DNA from: Gammaproteobacteria bacterium
Lineage (GTDB): Bacteria > Pseudomonadota > Gammaproteobacteria > Xanthomonadales > SZUA-36
Length of the DNA stretch: 64,000 bases
Direction: 5' to 3'
Assembly: GCA_021772935.1 (NCBI GenBank)
Contig: JAJFLA010000046.1
Location: 62,001 to 126,000, forward strand
The translations under genes and the position numbers were made by a program. Each line of letters begins with the position of its first letter. Position 1 is the stretch's first letter. Shown here piece after piece: positions 34,630-42,422 of this stretch. The notes below the pieces were generated by a model, which did not search any database, was not told where the DNA came from, and saw only the letters and a list, made by a program, of their open reading frames with translations.

Positions 34630-34679
34630 GCTGGAAATTTATCCCGGTTCTGGCAATTGTATAGTATTGGGAATATGCA
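34630..34679 (+). pseudogene. Remnant of the 5' end of the glutamate-synthase-domain gene
   Basis: Directly after repeat copy 1, bases 34630-34660 match 38018-38048 (28 of 31), inside the membrane helix of the gene at 37933-39516. Codons 34632-34661 read WKFIPVLAIV against WIFIPVLAIV, and three of the changes are silent third-base changes; then comes a TAG stop. About 200 bases present before this point in the intact gene (37819-38017) are missing. Similarity fades after about 34680. The rest, to 34844, shows nothing I can name. Confidence 0.75.
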
Positions 34680-34844
34680 AAGTGCGACTACCAAGTGTGC
34701 CGTAAATATCAGGGTGGACACATCGCGTAAAAGCGGTCCACGAAGACCTCTAGCAAGATTTTTAACGCCATTAACCGCCTCGAATAATGCGGGGAAGCTT
34801 GTAGTTTATCTGTGAGAGCCAGCTTAATGATTTAGCAAATCAAA

Positions 34845-34915
34845 TGGGTAAACAGAGGGCTAGACATTCTATGTCGATGACCGTTTCCGTGATCGTAGCT
34901 CCTCTGTTAAACCCA
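34845..34915. repeat. Imperfect long inverted repeat in intergenic DNA
   Basis: TGGGTAAACAGAGG (34845-34858) pairs with CCTCTGTTAAACCCA (34901-34915) apart from a small bulge, with a 42-base loop. It lies just beyond the end of the redoxin gene (34956) on the minus strand. It could be a structured RNA or terminator stem, or an end of decayed mobile DNA; no T-run follows. Confidence 0.5.
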
Positions 34916-34955
34916 TGGCACAAATGCTATAACTAGCTACATGAGATTGTTAAAA

Positions 34956-35858
34956 TCATGCGGGATCCAGAACCTCACGCTTAAGTCTGCTAGTCGGCGA
35001 GGCGTTGCCAACCGCACCCTTCTCACGTAGCAGAGCAAGGTAAACGCCAGGCTCCGGGCGGAGCCGATAGTTATCTGTTTCGAACACCCATAGAATCCGT
35101 CCAGTTGAGTCTGTGATGATAACCGTCGGTAGTACGGTTTCGCTTTCGTAACCCATCATCTGCATGCCCATCGGCAGACCGTGTGGGTTTTCAATACCCA
35201 ACAAACGACCAGCCTGGTTCCCTTCGTCAGTCAGAAACTCAAACGGCACATCGAACTTTTCCGCCAGAGCCATCGTGTTCTTGTGCGGCTGCGGCGAAAT
35301 CAGTGCAACGTGTGCACCCAGTGCCTCTAGTTGTTTGTATTGACCAACCAATTCTTTGATCTGAGCCATGCACAGCGGACACCAATTACCGCGATAAAAG
35401 ATCCAGATTGTGGGTTTGGCCACGAGTGATCTGGAGCTGATGGATCTGCCACTGGCGTCTCGCAGGCTAAGCTCGGGCAGCAATTGGCCAATTTTCAATT
35501 TAGCGCTGGGACGGCGACCGAAACTCGAGTACCAATACGCGTATACATTGAATCCTATCCAACCAATCAGGGACAGAATAGGTGCGTTGAAACTGGCCCC
35601 CTGATAGAAACCCCAGCTGGCAAGCAACACACCAACTACTCCTAATGCATTCAAAACCGGAAAATGAGCGCTGGTTCTAGCGATGGTCTTGGACATCATT
35701 AGCCAGCTGATGACCATCATGAATGGTGCGGTCACTAATAAAACACCACTCCAGGCCAGATAGTCGCCTATGTTTAGAATTGACCATGCGGCGACCATGA
35801 TGATTCCCATGGCCGCCATCATGTACGTGCTGATGAATAGTGATTTGAGTATGTTCAT
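34956..35858 (-). CDS. Membrane-anchored redoxin (AhpC/TSA-like)
   Basis: Protein of 300 aa with four membrane helices (about 5-30, 36-55, 66-85, 92-112) joined to a thioredoxin-fold domain (120-285). The redox centre is FYRGNWCPLCMAQIKEL with Cys160 and Cys163, in the peroxiredoxin-like position and with a CXXC spacing; the later segments ALISPQPH and LPTVIITDSTGRI fit AhpC/TSA. The domain would act as a thiol peroxidase or disulphide reductase at the membrane; which side depends on topology, and an even helix number suggests the cytoplasm. It follows the exported monooxygenase-like gene by 6 bases. Confidence 0.85.
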   Translation of the reverse strand: MNILKSLFISTYMMAAMGIIMVAAWSILNIGDYLAWSGVLLVTAPFMMVISWLMMSKTIARTSAHFPVLNALGVVGVLLASWGFYQGASFNAPILSLIGWIGFNVYAYWYSSFGRRPSAKLKIGQLLPELSLRDASGRSISSRSLVAKPTIWIFYRGNWCPLCMAQIKELVGQYKQLEALGAHVALISPQPHKNTMALAEKFDVPFEFLTDEGNQAGRLLGIENPHGLPMGMQMMGYESETVLPTVIITDSTGRILWVFETDNYRLRPEPGVYLALLREKGAVGNASPTSRLKREVLDPA

Positions 35859-35864
35859 GTTCTG

Positions 35865-36305
35865 TTAGCGTTTTGCTGAGTGGGCAGCCGGGAAATTCAC
35901 TGTTACGTAAGTCGGCACGAGCATAAACATGTTGGCGCGCTCCATATCAAAGGTGCTGTTTCTAAACGGCACATGTTGTTTGTACTCCTCATCGCCGAAG
36001 ATTCCTTCGAACGTTTGCGGGCCAGCAACAACCCAAAGGTTCATGAAGTCCGGGTCGATTGAGCCGCGCATTTTTTGAGTGACCTTGAAACTACCGACGC
36101 GTTTGAGGCCGTGTTTTGCAACGACTGGTTCAATCCGAGAGAAGTATTCTTCAACCTGCGACTCGTCAACGCCAGGTTGCAGATACAACATGTCGACGAA
36201 CATCATATCTGGAGTTCGGGCTGCACTGGCCTGTTCCAAAGTGAACAGGGAGGTAGCGGTGGCAACAATAATCGCCGCGACAAATAACGTAGTTTTCATT
36301 TTCAT
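35865..36305 (-). CDS. Exported antibiotic-monooxygenase-like (ABM) protein
   Basis: 146 aa with a signal peptide (MKMKTTLFVAAIIVATATSL, cut near ASA). The mature part is one small dimeric alpha/beta-barrel-like domain: FVDMLYLQPGVDESQVEEYFSRIEPVVAKHG, then RVGSFKV and LWVVAGPQTFEGIFGDEEY. This is the ABM/NIPSNAP-like pattern, though no family can be fixed. AAGGAATAAAAGT precedes the ATG. Periplasmic location would be unusual for an ABM enzyme. Same operon as the redoxin. Confidence 0.7.
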   Translation of the reverse strand: MKMKTTLFVAAIIVATATSLFTLEQASAARTPDMMFVDMLYLQPGVDESQVEEYFSRIEPVVAKHGLKRVGSFKVTQKMRGSIDPDFMNLWVVAGPQTFEGIFGDEEYKQHVPFRNSTFDMERANMFMLVPTYVTVNFPAAHSAKR

Positions 36306-36324
36306 ACTTTTATTCCTTTAGGTG

Positions 36325-36594
36325 TTACAGAGTGTTGGTTACGGCGACAGAAAATTCGTCAACAATATCTTCGTAATAGGCAAAGTGATCGACGATTGCA
36401 TCGACCTCGGAAAGCGGTTTTGCATACGTCCAAGCCGCATCAATTGATCTTTGGCTGTCCACCACAAGATGGTGGTGCGCAGTTCGGCCTTTGCGCGGAC
36501 ACAACTTGACAGTCGTCAATCGCTCAAAATAAAACAGATCAATGTCTCTTACATCGGAATCACGCGTCCGAAGTCGGTACTCTAAGTGGTACAT
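36325..36594 (-). CDS. DUF427-like small protein
   Basis: 89 aa. The middle and end match DUF427: TTVKLCPRKGRTAHHHLV, then DAAWTYAKPLSEVDAIVDHFAYYEDIVD (quoted in parts; the two pieces are consecutive with a short gap). Full-length DUF427 proteins are usually somewhat longer at the N-terminus, so this is a short form or a truncated one. The ATG at 36594 has no Shine-Dalgarno sequence and lies in the palindrome-rich region shared with the divergent LysR gene, which likely controls it. Function of the family unknown. Confidence 0.68.
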   Translation of the reverse strand: MYHLEYRLRTRDSDVRDIDLFYFERLTTVKLCPRKGRTAHHHLVVDSQRSIDAAWTYAKPLSEVDAIVDHFAYYEDIVDEFSVAVTNTL

Positions 36595-36614
36595 AATAGT
36601 GACAGGTACTGTTA

Positions 36615-36637
36615 ATATGTACCCTGTCGGTACATAT
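36615..36637. promoter_or_regulatory. Inverted repeat in the LysR divergent promoter
   Basis: ATATGTACC and GGTACATAT form perfect 9-bp arms around CTGTC, 13 bases before the LysR start. A further GGTACAT occurs at 36586-36592 and a GACAGGTAC/GTACCCTGTC symmetry overlaps the first. LysR regulators bind such interrupted dyads between divergent genes; binding here is inferred. Confidence 0.5.
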
Positions 36638-36649
36638 ACGAGACACTTG

Positions 36650-37549
36650 ATGGAATGGGATAATATTCGAATATTTCTGGCACTGGTCCGCGGTGGCTCC
36701 GTTCGCGCTGCGGCGGCACGGGCGGGTATTAGTCACGCCACGGTATCGCGGCGGGTTGACGCGTTCGAGATTCGCATGGGCGTGAAGTTATTTGACAGAC
36801 TGCCGAACGGCTTCTCATTGACTGCCGCTGGTGAGGACCTTTTGCAGGCAGCGGAAAATATCGAGGCTGAAATTCACTCCGTGCAACGACGGCTTGTCGG
36901 CCAGGACCGTAGGTTAGCCGGTGGTATTCGTGTGACCATGGTCGACATATTCGCTACCCATTTATTAATGGCGGCCCTGACTGAATTCGCAGAGCTTTAT
37001 CCTGACATTGAACTCGAAGTATTAATCGCCTATGAAACGCTCGACCTGAGCAGGCGGGAAGCCGATATCGCGGTGCGCTTGGTTAAAAACCCTCCCGACC
37101 ATCTGATCGGCCGGCGACTGGGGACAGTGTCAAACGCCGCCTATGCAACGCAAGCCTATCTCGACAACCATGATCTTGTGGATCCAACATCAGCCTGTTG
37201 GATCGGTTTTGGGTTGCCGAAACCGTTCCCTAAATGGGTTAAGCAGAGCGATTACCCTCACCTTCCCGCAAGGGGTGTTTTCGATAGTGTGTTGCTACAA
37301 CTTCAAGCCGCGCGCTGTGGAATGGGTATTGCCAACTTACCGTGTTTCCTTGGTGATCCAGATCCAGATCTGGTGCGCTTGCCACCGGCAAAGCCCAGGC
37401 CCGGATATGACTTATGGCTTTTGCGTCATCGTGACACACGTTCAACAGCCAGACTTCGAGTTTTCTCTGAATTCATCGCGGACACGGTCACCAGGTATCG
37501 ACCACTCTTAGAGGGTGCTGCCACGAAAATTGGACACACAACGAATTAG
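36650..37549 (+). CDS. LysR family transcriptional regulator
   Basis: 299 aa. N-terminal winged helix-turn-helix at 1-60 (WDNIRIFLALVRGGSVRAAA, ISHATVSRRVDAFE, LFDRLPNGFSLTAAGE) and a periplasmic-binding-protein-like effector domain (about 88-290: GGIRVTMVDIFATHLL, IAVRLVKNPP, GMGIANLPCFLGD). ATG 36650 is chosen over the upstream frame from 36542, which would span the operator region and divergent gene start. It is divergent from the DUF427/ABM/redoxin genes and is the probable regulator of that set. Confidence 0.92.
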   Translation: MEWDNIRIFLALVRGGSVRAAAARAGISHATVSRRVDAFEIRMGVKLFDRLPNGFSLTAAGEDLLQAAENIEAEIHSVQRRLVGQDRRLAGGIRVTMVDIFATHLLMAALTEFAELYPDIELEVLIAYETLDLSRREADIAVRLVKNPPDHLIGRRLGTVSNAAYATQAYLDNHDLVDPTSACWIGFGLPKPFPKWVKQSDYPHLPARGVFDSVLLQLQAARCGMGIANLPCFLGDPDPDLVRLPPAKPRPGYDLWLLRHRDTRSTARLRVFSEFIADTVTRYRPLLEGAATKIGHTTN

Positions 37550-37932
37550 AAGCACGAAGTGGGTCGTACATCCAGGTTCTCTGTGAGCATGGCGTGGTTC
37601 CATTGTCAATATCGGTTCGATGTGGGCAAAACAGACCATTAAGGCAACCCCATCTTCTGCCTATTCCTTGGCTAAGCCATACACCGCTGCCACCAAGATA
37701 GGGTCATTGATATCAGTTTGAACTGTAGCTGGTTTGAAACTTTGAGTATTATTTGGCTGCCCTCGGCACATACCAGATGAAACCGATATTTGTTTTTGCC
37801 GATGTAAGCTGTCGGCAGCAGTCAGTTCTGAGATAACTTCCCGATGCAATAATCGCACCGCATCTGCGGTCACTTGTTTCTGTATGTATTTGTTAACATG
37901 ATCAGATTGCACAATAGCAGGAGCACAGCACG
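37550..37932. other. Intergenic region with repeat copy 2 and leader of the next gene
   Basis: 383 bases without a convincing gene. 37550-37679 shows no feature. 37680-37818 is repeat copy 2. 37819-37932 is the leader of the glutamate-synthase-domain gene and ends with AGGAG 10 bases before its ATG. A minus-strand open frame here mirrors the repeat and is not considered coding. Confidence 0.6.
37680..37818 (+). repeat. 139-bp direct repeat, copy 2
   Basis: Partner of 34488-34626. Its first 22 bases are a broken copy of the ThrE gene end: the codons read PLPPR, stop, GH, stop, where the intact copy reads LLPPRRGH, stop. The remaining part is the native-looking upstream spacer of the glutamate-synthase-domain gene. 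Confidence 0.93.
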
Positions 37933-39516
37933 ATGACGGTAAGACAAGGGTTCGTGATTTTGAGTATCGTTTTGTTATTCCTGCTCACAATCTCGACACT
38001 GTTTTGGCCAGCGGCCAGCTGGATATTTATTCCAGTTCTGGCAATTGTCGTACTGGGGATATATGACATGCTTCAGCGTAGTCATACCATTTTGCGACTT
38101 TACCCGGTTATCGGACATTTTCGTTTTATGTTCGAATCTGTTCGCGCAGAAATTCAACAGTATTTTGTGGAGTCAGATATTGATGGCCGACCTGTCAGCA
38201 GGGAGTTCCGCTCCGTGGTTTACCAACGTGCCAAGGGTGTCAGGGATACACGACCTTTTGGGACTATATTTGATGTCTACCGTGATGGCTGTGAATGGAT
38301 CAACCATTCGTTGGCTCCCAAAGCCATTATTGATCACAACCCACGTATTATTTTTGGAGAAGGTAGCTGTAAACAGCCTTACGCAGCATCACCATTAAAT
38401 ATATCTGCCATGAGTTATGGCGCACTCAGCAAGAACGCGATTATGGCCCTGAACAAGGGTGCGAAAATGGGTGGTTTTGCACATAACACAGGGGAGGGCG
38501 GTCTTAGCCCTTACCACCAGAAGTATGGTGCCGATATTATTTGGCAGATTGGTACTGGATATTTTGGTTGTCGTACTGAAAATGGTGGTTTCGACGCTGA
38601 AAAATTTAAACAAACAGCCTGTTTGCCAGCCGTCAAGATGATAGAAATAAAGTTGTCACAGGGAGCCAAACCCGGTCATGGTGGTATTCTTCCTGCTGCC
38701 AAGCTAACCGAGGAGATTGCCACCATACGCGATGTACCCATGGGCCATGACGTGGTTTCACCACCAGCACATAGCACTTTTGACTCACCTGCCGGATTGC
38801 TGAGGTTTGTACTCCGGTTGCGTGAACTGTCTGATGGAAAACCGGTAGGATTCAAACTGTGCATCGGCCGCAAGTCTGAGTTTCTTGGGATTTGCAAAGC
38901 TATGCTGGAGACCGGTATCACGCCAGATTTTATTACCGTTGACGGCGCTGAAGGGGGTACTGGAGCTGCACCCATTGAACTGACCAACTCGGTCGGCACG
39001 CCATTGCGTGATGGCCTTGTTTTTGTCAACCGGGCGTTGCAGGGCATTGGTTTGCGCAGCAAGATCCGGGTCATAGCTTCTGGTAAGGCAATGTCCGCTT
39101 TTCATGTGATCAGGCTGTTGGCGCTGGGCGCAGACACCGTCAATGCTGCACGCGCAATGATGTTTGCATTGGGTTGTATTCAATCCCGTAGTTGTAATAC
39201 AGATATGTGTCCAACCGGCATCGCGACGCAGGATCCAGCACGTTACAAAGCGTTGGATATTGAACTAAAAAGCCAACGTGTGGCTAACTACCATCAATCG
39301 ATGATTGCAAACTTGTTGGAGTTGCTTGGTGCCGCCGGGCTTGAGAGCCTTGAAGACCTGAGACCTCATCATATTCAACAACGGGTCGCAGGAACCACGG
39401 TTAGAAACTATGATGAAATGTATCCACCTATACCTGTCTGCTGCCTGCTAGAGGATTCCATGATTCCGGAACAATGGAAGCTGTTCTGGCATAAGGCTGA
39501 TGCAAATGCCTGGTAA
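37933..39516 (+). CDS. FMN-binding glutamate synthase family protein
   Basis: Stand-alone protein of 527 aa with two N-terminal membrane helices (about 5-50) and the FMN barrel domain of glutamate synthase (about 130-480): NISAMSYGALSKNAIMALNKGA, HNTGEGGLSPYH, KPGHGGILP, TVDGAEGGTGAAP. The 3Fe-4S ligand motif CIQSRSCNTDMCP lies near 417-429. There is no glutaminase domain, so it cannot use glutamine directly and probably needs a partner or does another flavin-linked reaction. AGGAG precedes the ATG. Originally it may have adjoined the ThrE-like gene before the island arrived. Confidence 0.9.
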   Translation: MTVRQGFVILSIVLLFLLTISTLFWPAASWIFIPVLAIVVLGIYDMLQRSHTILRLYPVIGHFRFMFESVRAEIQQYFVESDIDGRPVSREFRSVVYQRAKGVRDTRPFGTIFDVYRDGCEWINHSLAPKAIIDHNPRIIFGEGSCKQPYAASPLNISAMSYGALSKNAIMALNKGAKMGGFAHNTGEGGLSPYHQKYGADIIWQIGTGYFGCRTENGGFDAEKFKQTACLPAVKMIEIKLSQGAKPGHGGILPAAKLTEEIATIRDVPMGHDVVSPPAHSTFDSPAGLLRFVLRLRELSDGKPVGFKLCIGRKSEFLGICKAMLETGITPDFITVDGAEGGTGAAPIELTNSVGTPLRDGLVFVNRALQGIGLRSKIRVIASGKAMSAFHVIRLLALGADTVNAARAMMFALGCIQSRSCNTDMCPTGIATQDPARYKALDIELKSQRVANYHQSMIANLLELLGAAGLESLEDLRPHHIQQRVAGTTVRNYDEMYPPIPVCCLLEDSMIPEQWKLFWHKADANAW

Positions 39517-39522
39517 TGGTTT

Positions 39523-40149
39523 TCAATACCTGTACTCAAATAACTCAATTTCTCTGGCCCAGTGTTTTGCCACTTGTTGAATACTATTGGTGTCGTAGTA
39601 ATCCTGGTAAGGCCTGCGCTCAGTTACATTCTGGCGCGGCAGGGGTTGGTGGACAACGCCTGCCTTTTCACAGACGGTCTGCCAATCCGACTCCAGGTTT
39701 TCCAGCTTGCCGACGAAATCCGTCAATAAACGATCTTTACGATCACAGAGCATATTAAACTGGTAGGCATCACCGCGAGGGATTTGCATTTGAATGAATT
39801 CATTGAAGTTTTTTAAGCCTTTTACTCGGTTGTAGCGCCCATGTTCTGGTCTTTTGAGAATAAATTCATACTCTGAAACCAACCGTTCCCAGGGGTTACG
39901 CACAAATGCAAACTTGAAATATGCCTCAAATTTCTCATTGGGCATGCGCTGTCTGGCCGCACGGATATTGTCATGGGCACGAAATACATAATTATGATAT
40001 TTCCATTCAAGCCTTGCCCGGCTTTTTATATGCGCAAGTCTGCCTTTGGGTACCGGAATGCACAACGGGCGCAGTATGGTTTGCATACTGGTGCTTGCGA
40101 CTTTGCGCATGCGAAGAAAAATGAATTGGTGACTGTCGGAAATCAGCAT
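39523..40149 (-). CDS. Sulfotransferase family 2 protein
   Basis: 208 aa. The PAPS 5'-phosphosulfate loop is seen in FLRMRKVASTSMQ (11-23) and the 3'-phosphate loop in FAFVRNPWERLVSEYEF. NMLCDRKDRLLTDFVGKLENLE is the usual C-terminal landmark of Sulfotransfer_2 proteins. It would move sulfate from PAPS to a sugar or lipid hydroxyl, for example on surface polysaccharide. Cytoplasmic, single gene, convergent with the glutamate-synthase-domain gene 6 bases away. No visible Shine-Dalgarno sequence; acceptor unknown. Confidence 0.85.
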   Translation of the reverse strand: MLISDSHQFIFLRMRKVASTSMQTILRPLCIPVPKGRLAHIKSRARLEWKYHNYVFRAHDNIRAARQRMPNEKFEAYFKFAFVRNPWERLVSEYEFILKRPEHGRYNRVKGLKNFNEFIQMQIPRGDAYQFNMLCDRKDRLLTDFVGKLENLESDWQTVCEKAGVVHQPLPRQNVTERRPYQDYYDTNSIQQVAKHWAREIELFEYRY

Positions 40150-40276
40150 AGGTTCGTTGCTTGCCGCAGGCAGCGAGTAGCAGATGAGTTTGACGCTATT
40201 TTACGACTACTGCAACGCCTCAAAATATCTCCTTGGTCTATTGAGTCAAACCTGTTAATGCCCGTACAGTAGTCAC

Positions 40277-41377
40277 ATGTCCAGTAAACAAAACTTAACT
40301 CTTTTGCTGTTTGTCCTTGCGTTATTGCCTGGGGCATGCACTACCAGTATTGACTACCCACAATCAACAAACAGAGTCTCATCCTGTCACATTGTTTATG
40401 ACGCAGGTAGTAGTGGAACCCGTCTGTACGTCTACGAGCAAACACCTGCAGGATGGCTGCGACATCGTGGGCCAACCACTGGTCCGCTGGCGGACCCTGT
40501 ACGGGCTCTGCAAGGAAAAGACATGTCTGATGCCAGCAATGTGGTTGACGAAATAATCCAGGCGCTTGACAGCTTACGTCATGATGGTCCGCTCGAGTCT
40601 GAGGGGCAGGCAGCGTGGCCTGCGTTTGACTGGCAGCAACACTGCAGCATTGAAACAGCCGCCGTGTATGCCACTGCCGGTATGCGTCTGGCAGAACAAG
40701 AAAATGCCGAAGCCAGTGAGTTAGTTTGGAAATATCTCAATGACAAACTCAGTACGAGGCTGGGGATGACAGTGACAACGCGTACGATAAGTGGGTATGA
40801 GGAAGGCCTGTTTGCCTGGCTGGCGATACGTGAGGGGCGAGACAATGGAATATTTGGGGTTGCAGAAATGGGTGGTGTTTCCATTCAAATAACATTCCCG
40901 TGTCCAGAATGTGCGACGTCCCGGCGTGTAATGGTTAAAGGCAGGGTTGAGACCGTCTACAGCCATTCATTCCTGGGTTGGGGCCAGGATGAGGTTTGGA
41001 GAAAATCTGGACCGATACCTGCCTGTGAAGCTGGTGTTGGAAAGGATAATCCGAATTGGCGTGTTTCCGATTGTGTCGCCGGGGTCGCGGTGTTGCCGGA
41101 AATTGCCATCGATATCGCAGGAACTGTCAGGCGGAAGAGCGCATTGCGGTGGTATCTAGGCGGTGCTTTTTTTTATATGAAAGAAACTGATATCGACCAG
41201 TTTTGTCGCAAGGGCAGAGCCAGTAAATTCGAACCCGAGAGCGCCTGTTTTCGAGCGGTTTACTTAAATAATGTGATTGCAAGACTGGGTTTTCCGCCCG
41301 AGTCTGAGCCAGCTGATGTGGACTGGACACTGGGTGCCGCGGTGTGCACGGCCACCCATTGTCTGGAGATTCAATAA
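40277..41377 (+). CDS. GDA1/CD39-type nucleoside triphosphate diphosphohydrolase lipoprotein
   Basis: Apyrase-like ectonucleotidase of 366 aa. Lipobox LPGAC with Cys21, so a lipoprotein facing the periplasm or surface. Apyrase conserved regions are visible: ACR1 DAGSSGTR (42-49), ACR2 ATAGMRL (132-138), ACR3 YEEGLFAWLA with catalytic Glu at 175/176, ACR4 EMGGVSIQ (197-204), and a late LGAAV. Eight or more Cys in the second half suggest disulphides. The family strips terminal phosphates from NTPs/NDPs and is mostly eukaryotic; bacterial members such as the Legionella apyrase are few. The nearest partner is the convergent DUF4097 gene. Confidence 0.9.
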   Translation: MSSKQNLTLLLFVLALLPGACTTSIDYPQSTNRVSSCHIVYDAGSSGTRLYVYEQTPAGWLRHRGPTTGPLADPVRALQGKDMSDASNVVDEIIQALDSLRHDGPLESEGQAAWPAFDWQQHCSIETAAVYATAGMRLAEQENAEASELVWKYLNDKLSTRLGMTVTTRTISGYEEGLFAWLAIREGRDNGIFGVAEMGGVSIQITFPCPECATSRRVMVKGRVETVYSHSFLGWGQDEVWRKSGPIPACEAGVGKDNPNWRVSDCVAGVAVLPEIAIDIAGTVRRKSALRWYLGGAFFYMKETDIDQFCRKGRASKFEPESACFRAVYLNNVIARLGFPPESEPADVDWTLGAAVCTATHCLEIQ

Positions 41378-42183
41378 AAGCCTTTTTGTGGTAACTGTAC
41401 TTTACCAGCGATATCTTTTGAGGTGATTCCACCACTACCGTCTTTGAGTACATGGAAATTACCACCGACATCGCTGGCGCTGATATCGCCGGATGAGTCA
41501 CGTTCTACAATGACATTGTTTTTCACATGCGAAATACGTATATCGCCGGAACTATCCTGTTTAACCAGTACCGTACCGTCTATGTCACTGGCGTAAATGT
41601 CGCCAGAACTGTCAGCTTCAATGGTGAGATCACCTCCTGCCTTGTCAATGTCAATATCACCGGAGGAGTCGCGGATGGAAATCGAAGCTCGGGCGTCCTC
41701 AATTTCAATGTCCCCGGAGCTATCTTGAAGCTGCAGTGTAGCGATGTTCTTTAAAAACATATCACCGCTGCTATCTTTGACTACAAGTGCCAGCTCCTGT
41801 GGCACTTCGATCTGCAGATCCAGCCAGGCATAGCTGTTACCGAACAAGGACCAACCTCCATCGGTGTTGGGTAGGTTTACGTCAATCTGTGCGCGTTGCC
41901 CAGATGTAGTGCTTAGCCCGGACTCTTCCAGCCATGATTCTTTTGAGGTGCAGATTTTGCCATGTATAACAGCGTTGTCTGAGCCAGAAACGCCGATAAT
42001 ATCCAGATCACCGGCGGCGGCAGAAATAGCCAGTACGTCACTTTTGGATAAATCCAGCGTCATGTCTATTTCTTTTTCGAACTTACACCAATCCGCGGAA
42101 GCTTCGGTACTGAATTGATAGATCAGCAGGCCGGTTAGTAAAAGGGCCCAGAATCGGATCGGGTATGCCATGCCTGTTCTCAT
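41371..42183 (-). CDS. Exported DUF4097-like beta-helix repeat protein
   Basis: 270 aa. Start ATG 42183 has AAGGAG about 8 bases upstream; a GTG at 42192 would be too close to it. Signal peptide with FWALLLTGLLIYQF, cut near ASA. Residues about 130-260 hold seven near-repeats of 17-19 aa that start with DSSGD or a close variant and alternate with V/I-rich strands, the DUF4097 pattern of a right-handed beta helix. The same repeat is visible in the DNA as about 57-base periodicity (41410-41790). Two Cys lie before the repeats. Likely periplasmic or surface; function unknown. Its end overlaps the apyrase gene end by 7 bases. Confidence 0.82.
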   Translation of the reverse strand: MRTGMAYPIRFWALLLTGLLIYQFSTEASADWCKFEKEIDMTLDLSKSDVLAISAAAGDLDIIGVSGSDNAVIHGKICTSKESWLEESGLSTTSGQRAQIDVNLPNTDGGWSLFGNSYAWLDLQIEVPQELALVVKDSSGDMFLKNIATLQLQDSSGDIEIEDARASISIRDSSGDIDIDKAGGDLTIEADSSGDIYASDIDGTVLVKQDSSGDIRISHVKNNVIVERDSSGDISASDVGGNFHVLKDGSGGITSKDIAGKVQLPQKGFY

Positions 42184-42422
42184 TGTACTCACTCCTTCAG
42201 TTCACGAGAATTTCGTATTTATAAATGCAAGAATGAAGCCAAACAGCTGCCTGGCCACAAATGTTGTGTATATCATTGTGTTGTCCATGGTTTAACGCTA
42301 TCGAAAGGAGAATAGTTACATTAATGTCGGGCGGGCTGACATAGGTTGATGAGTGGGATTAACCAATTGAGTGGTAGATTCCACCAATTGCTGATCGCTG
42401 AGGTGGTTTCGATGCCTGGCGA

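Noticed and set aside
34956-37549. Insertion sequence or phage as carrier of the island
   Set aside because: No transposase, integrase, att-like tRNA end or terminal inverted repeats were found; the flanks are duplicated host DNA.
41410-41790. CRISPR-like periodic repeat
   Set aside because: The period is about 57 bases without constant repeats or unique spacers; it is the coding repeat of the DUF4097-like protein.
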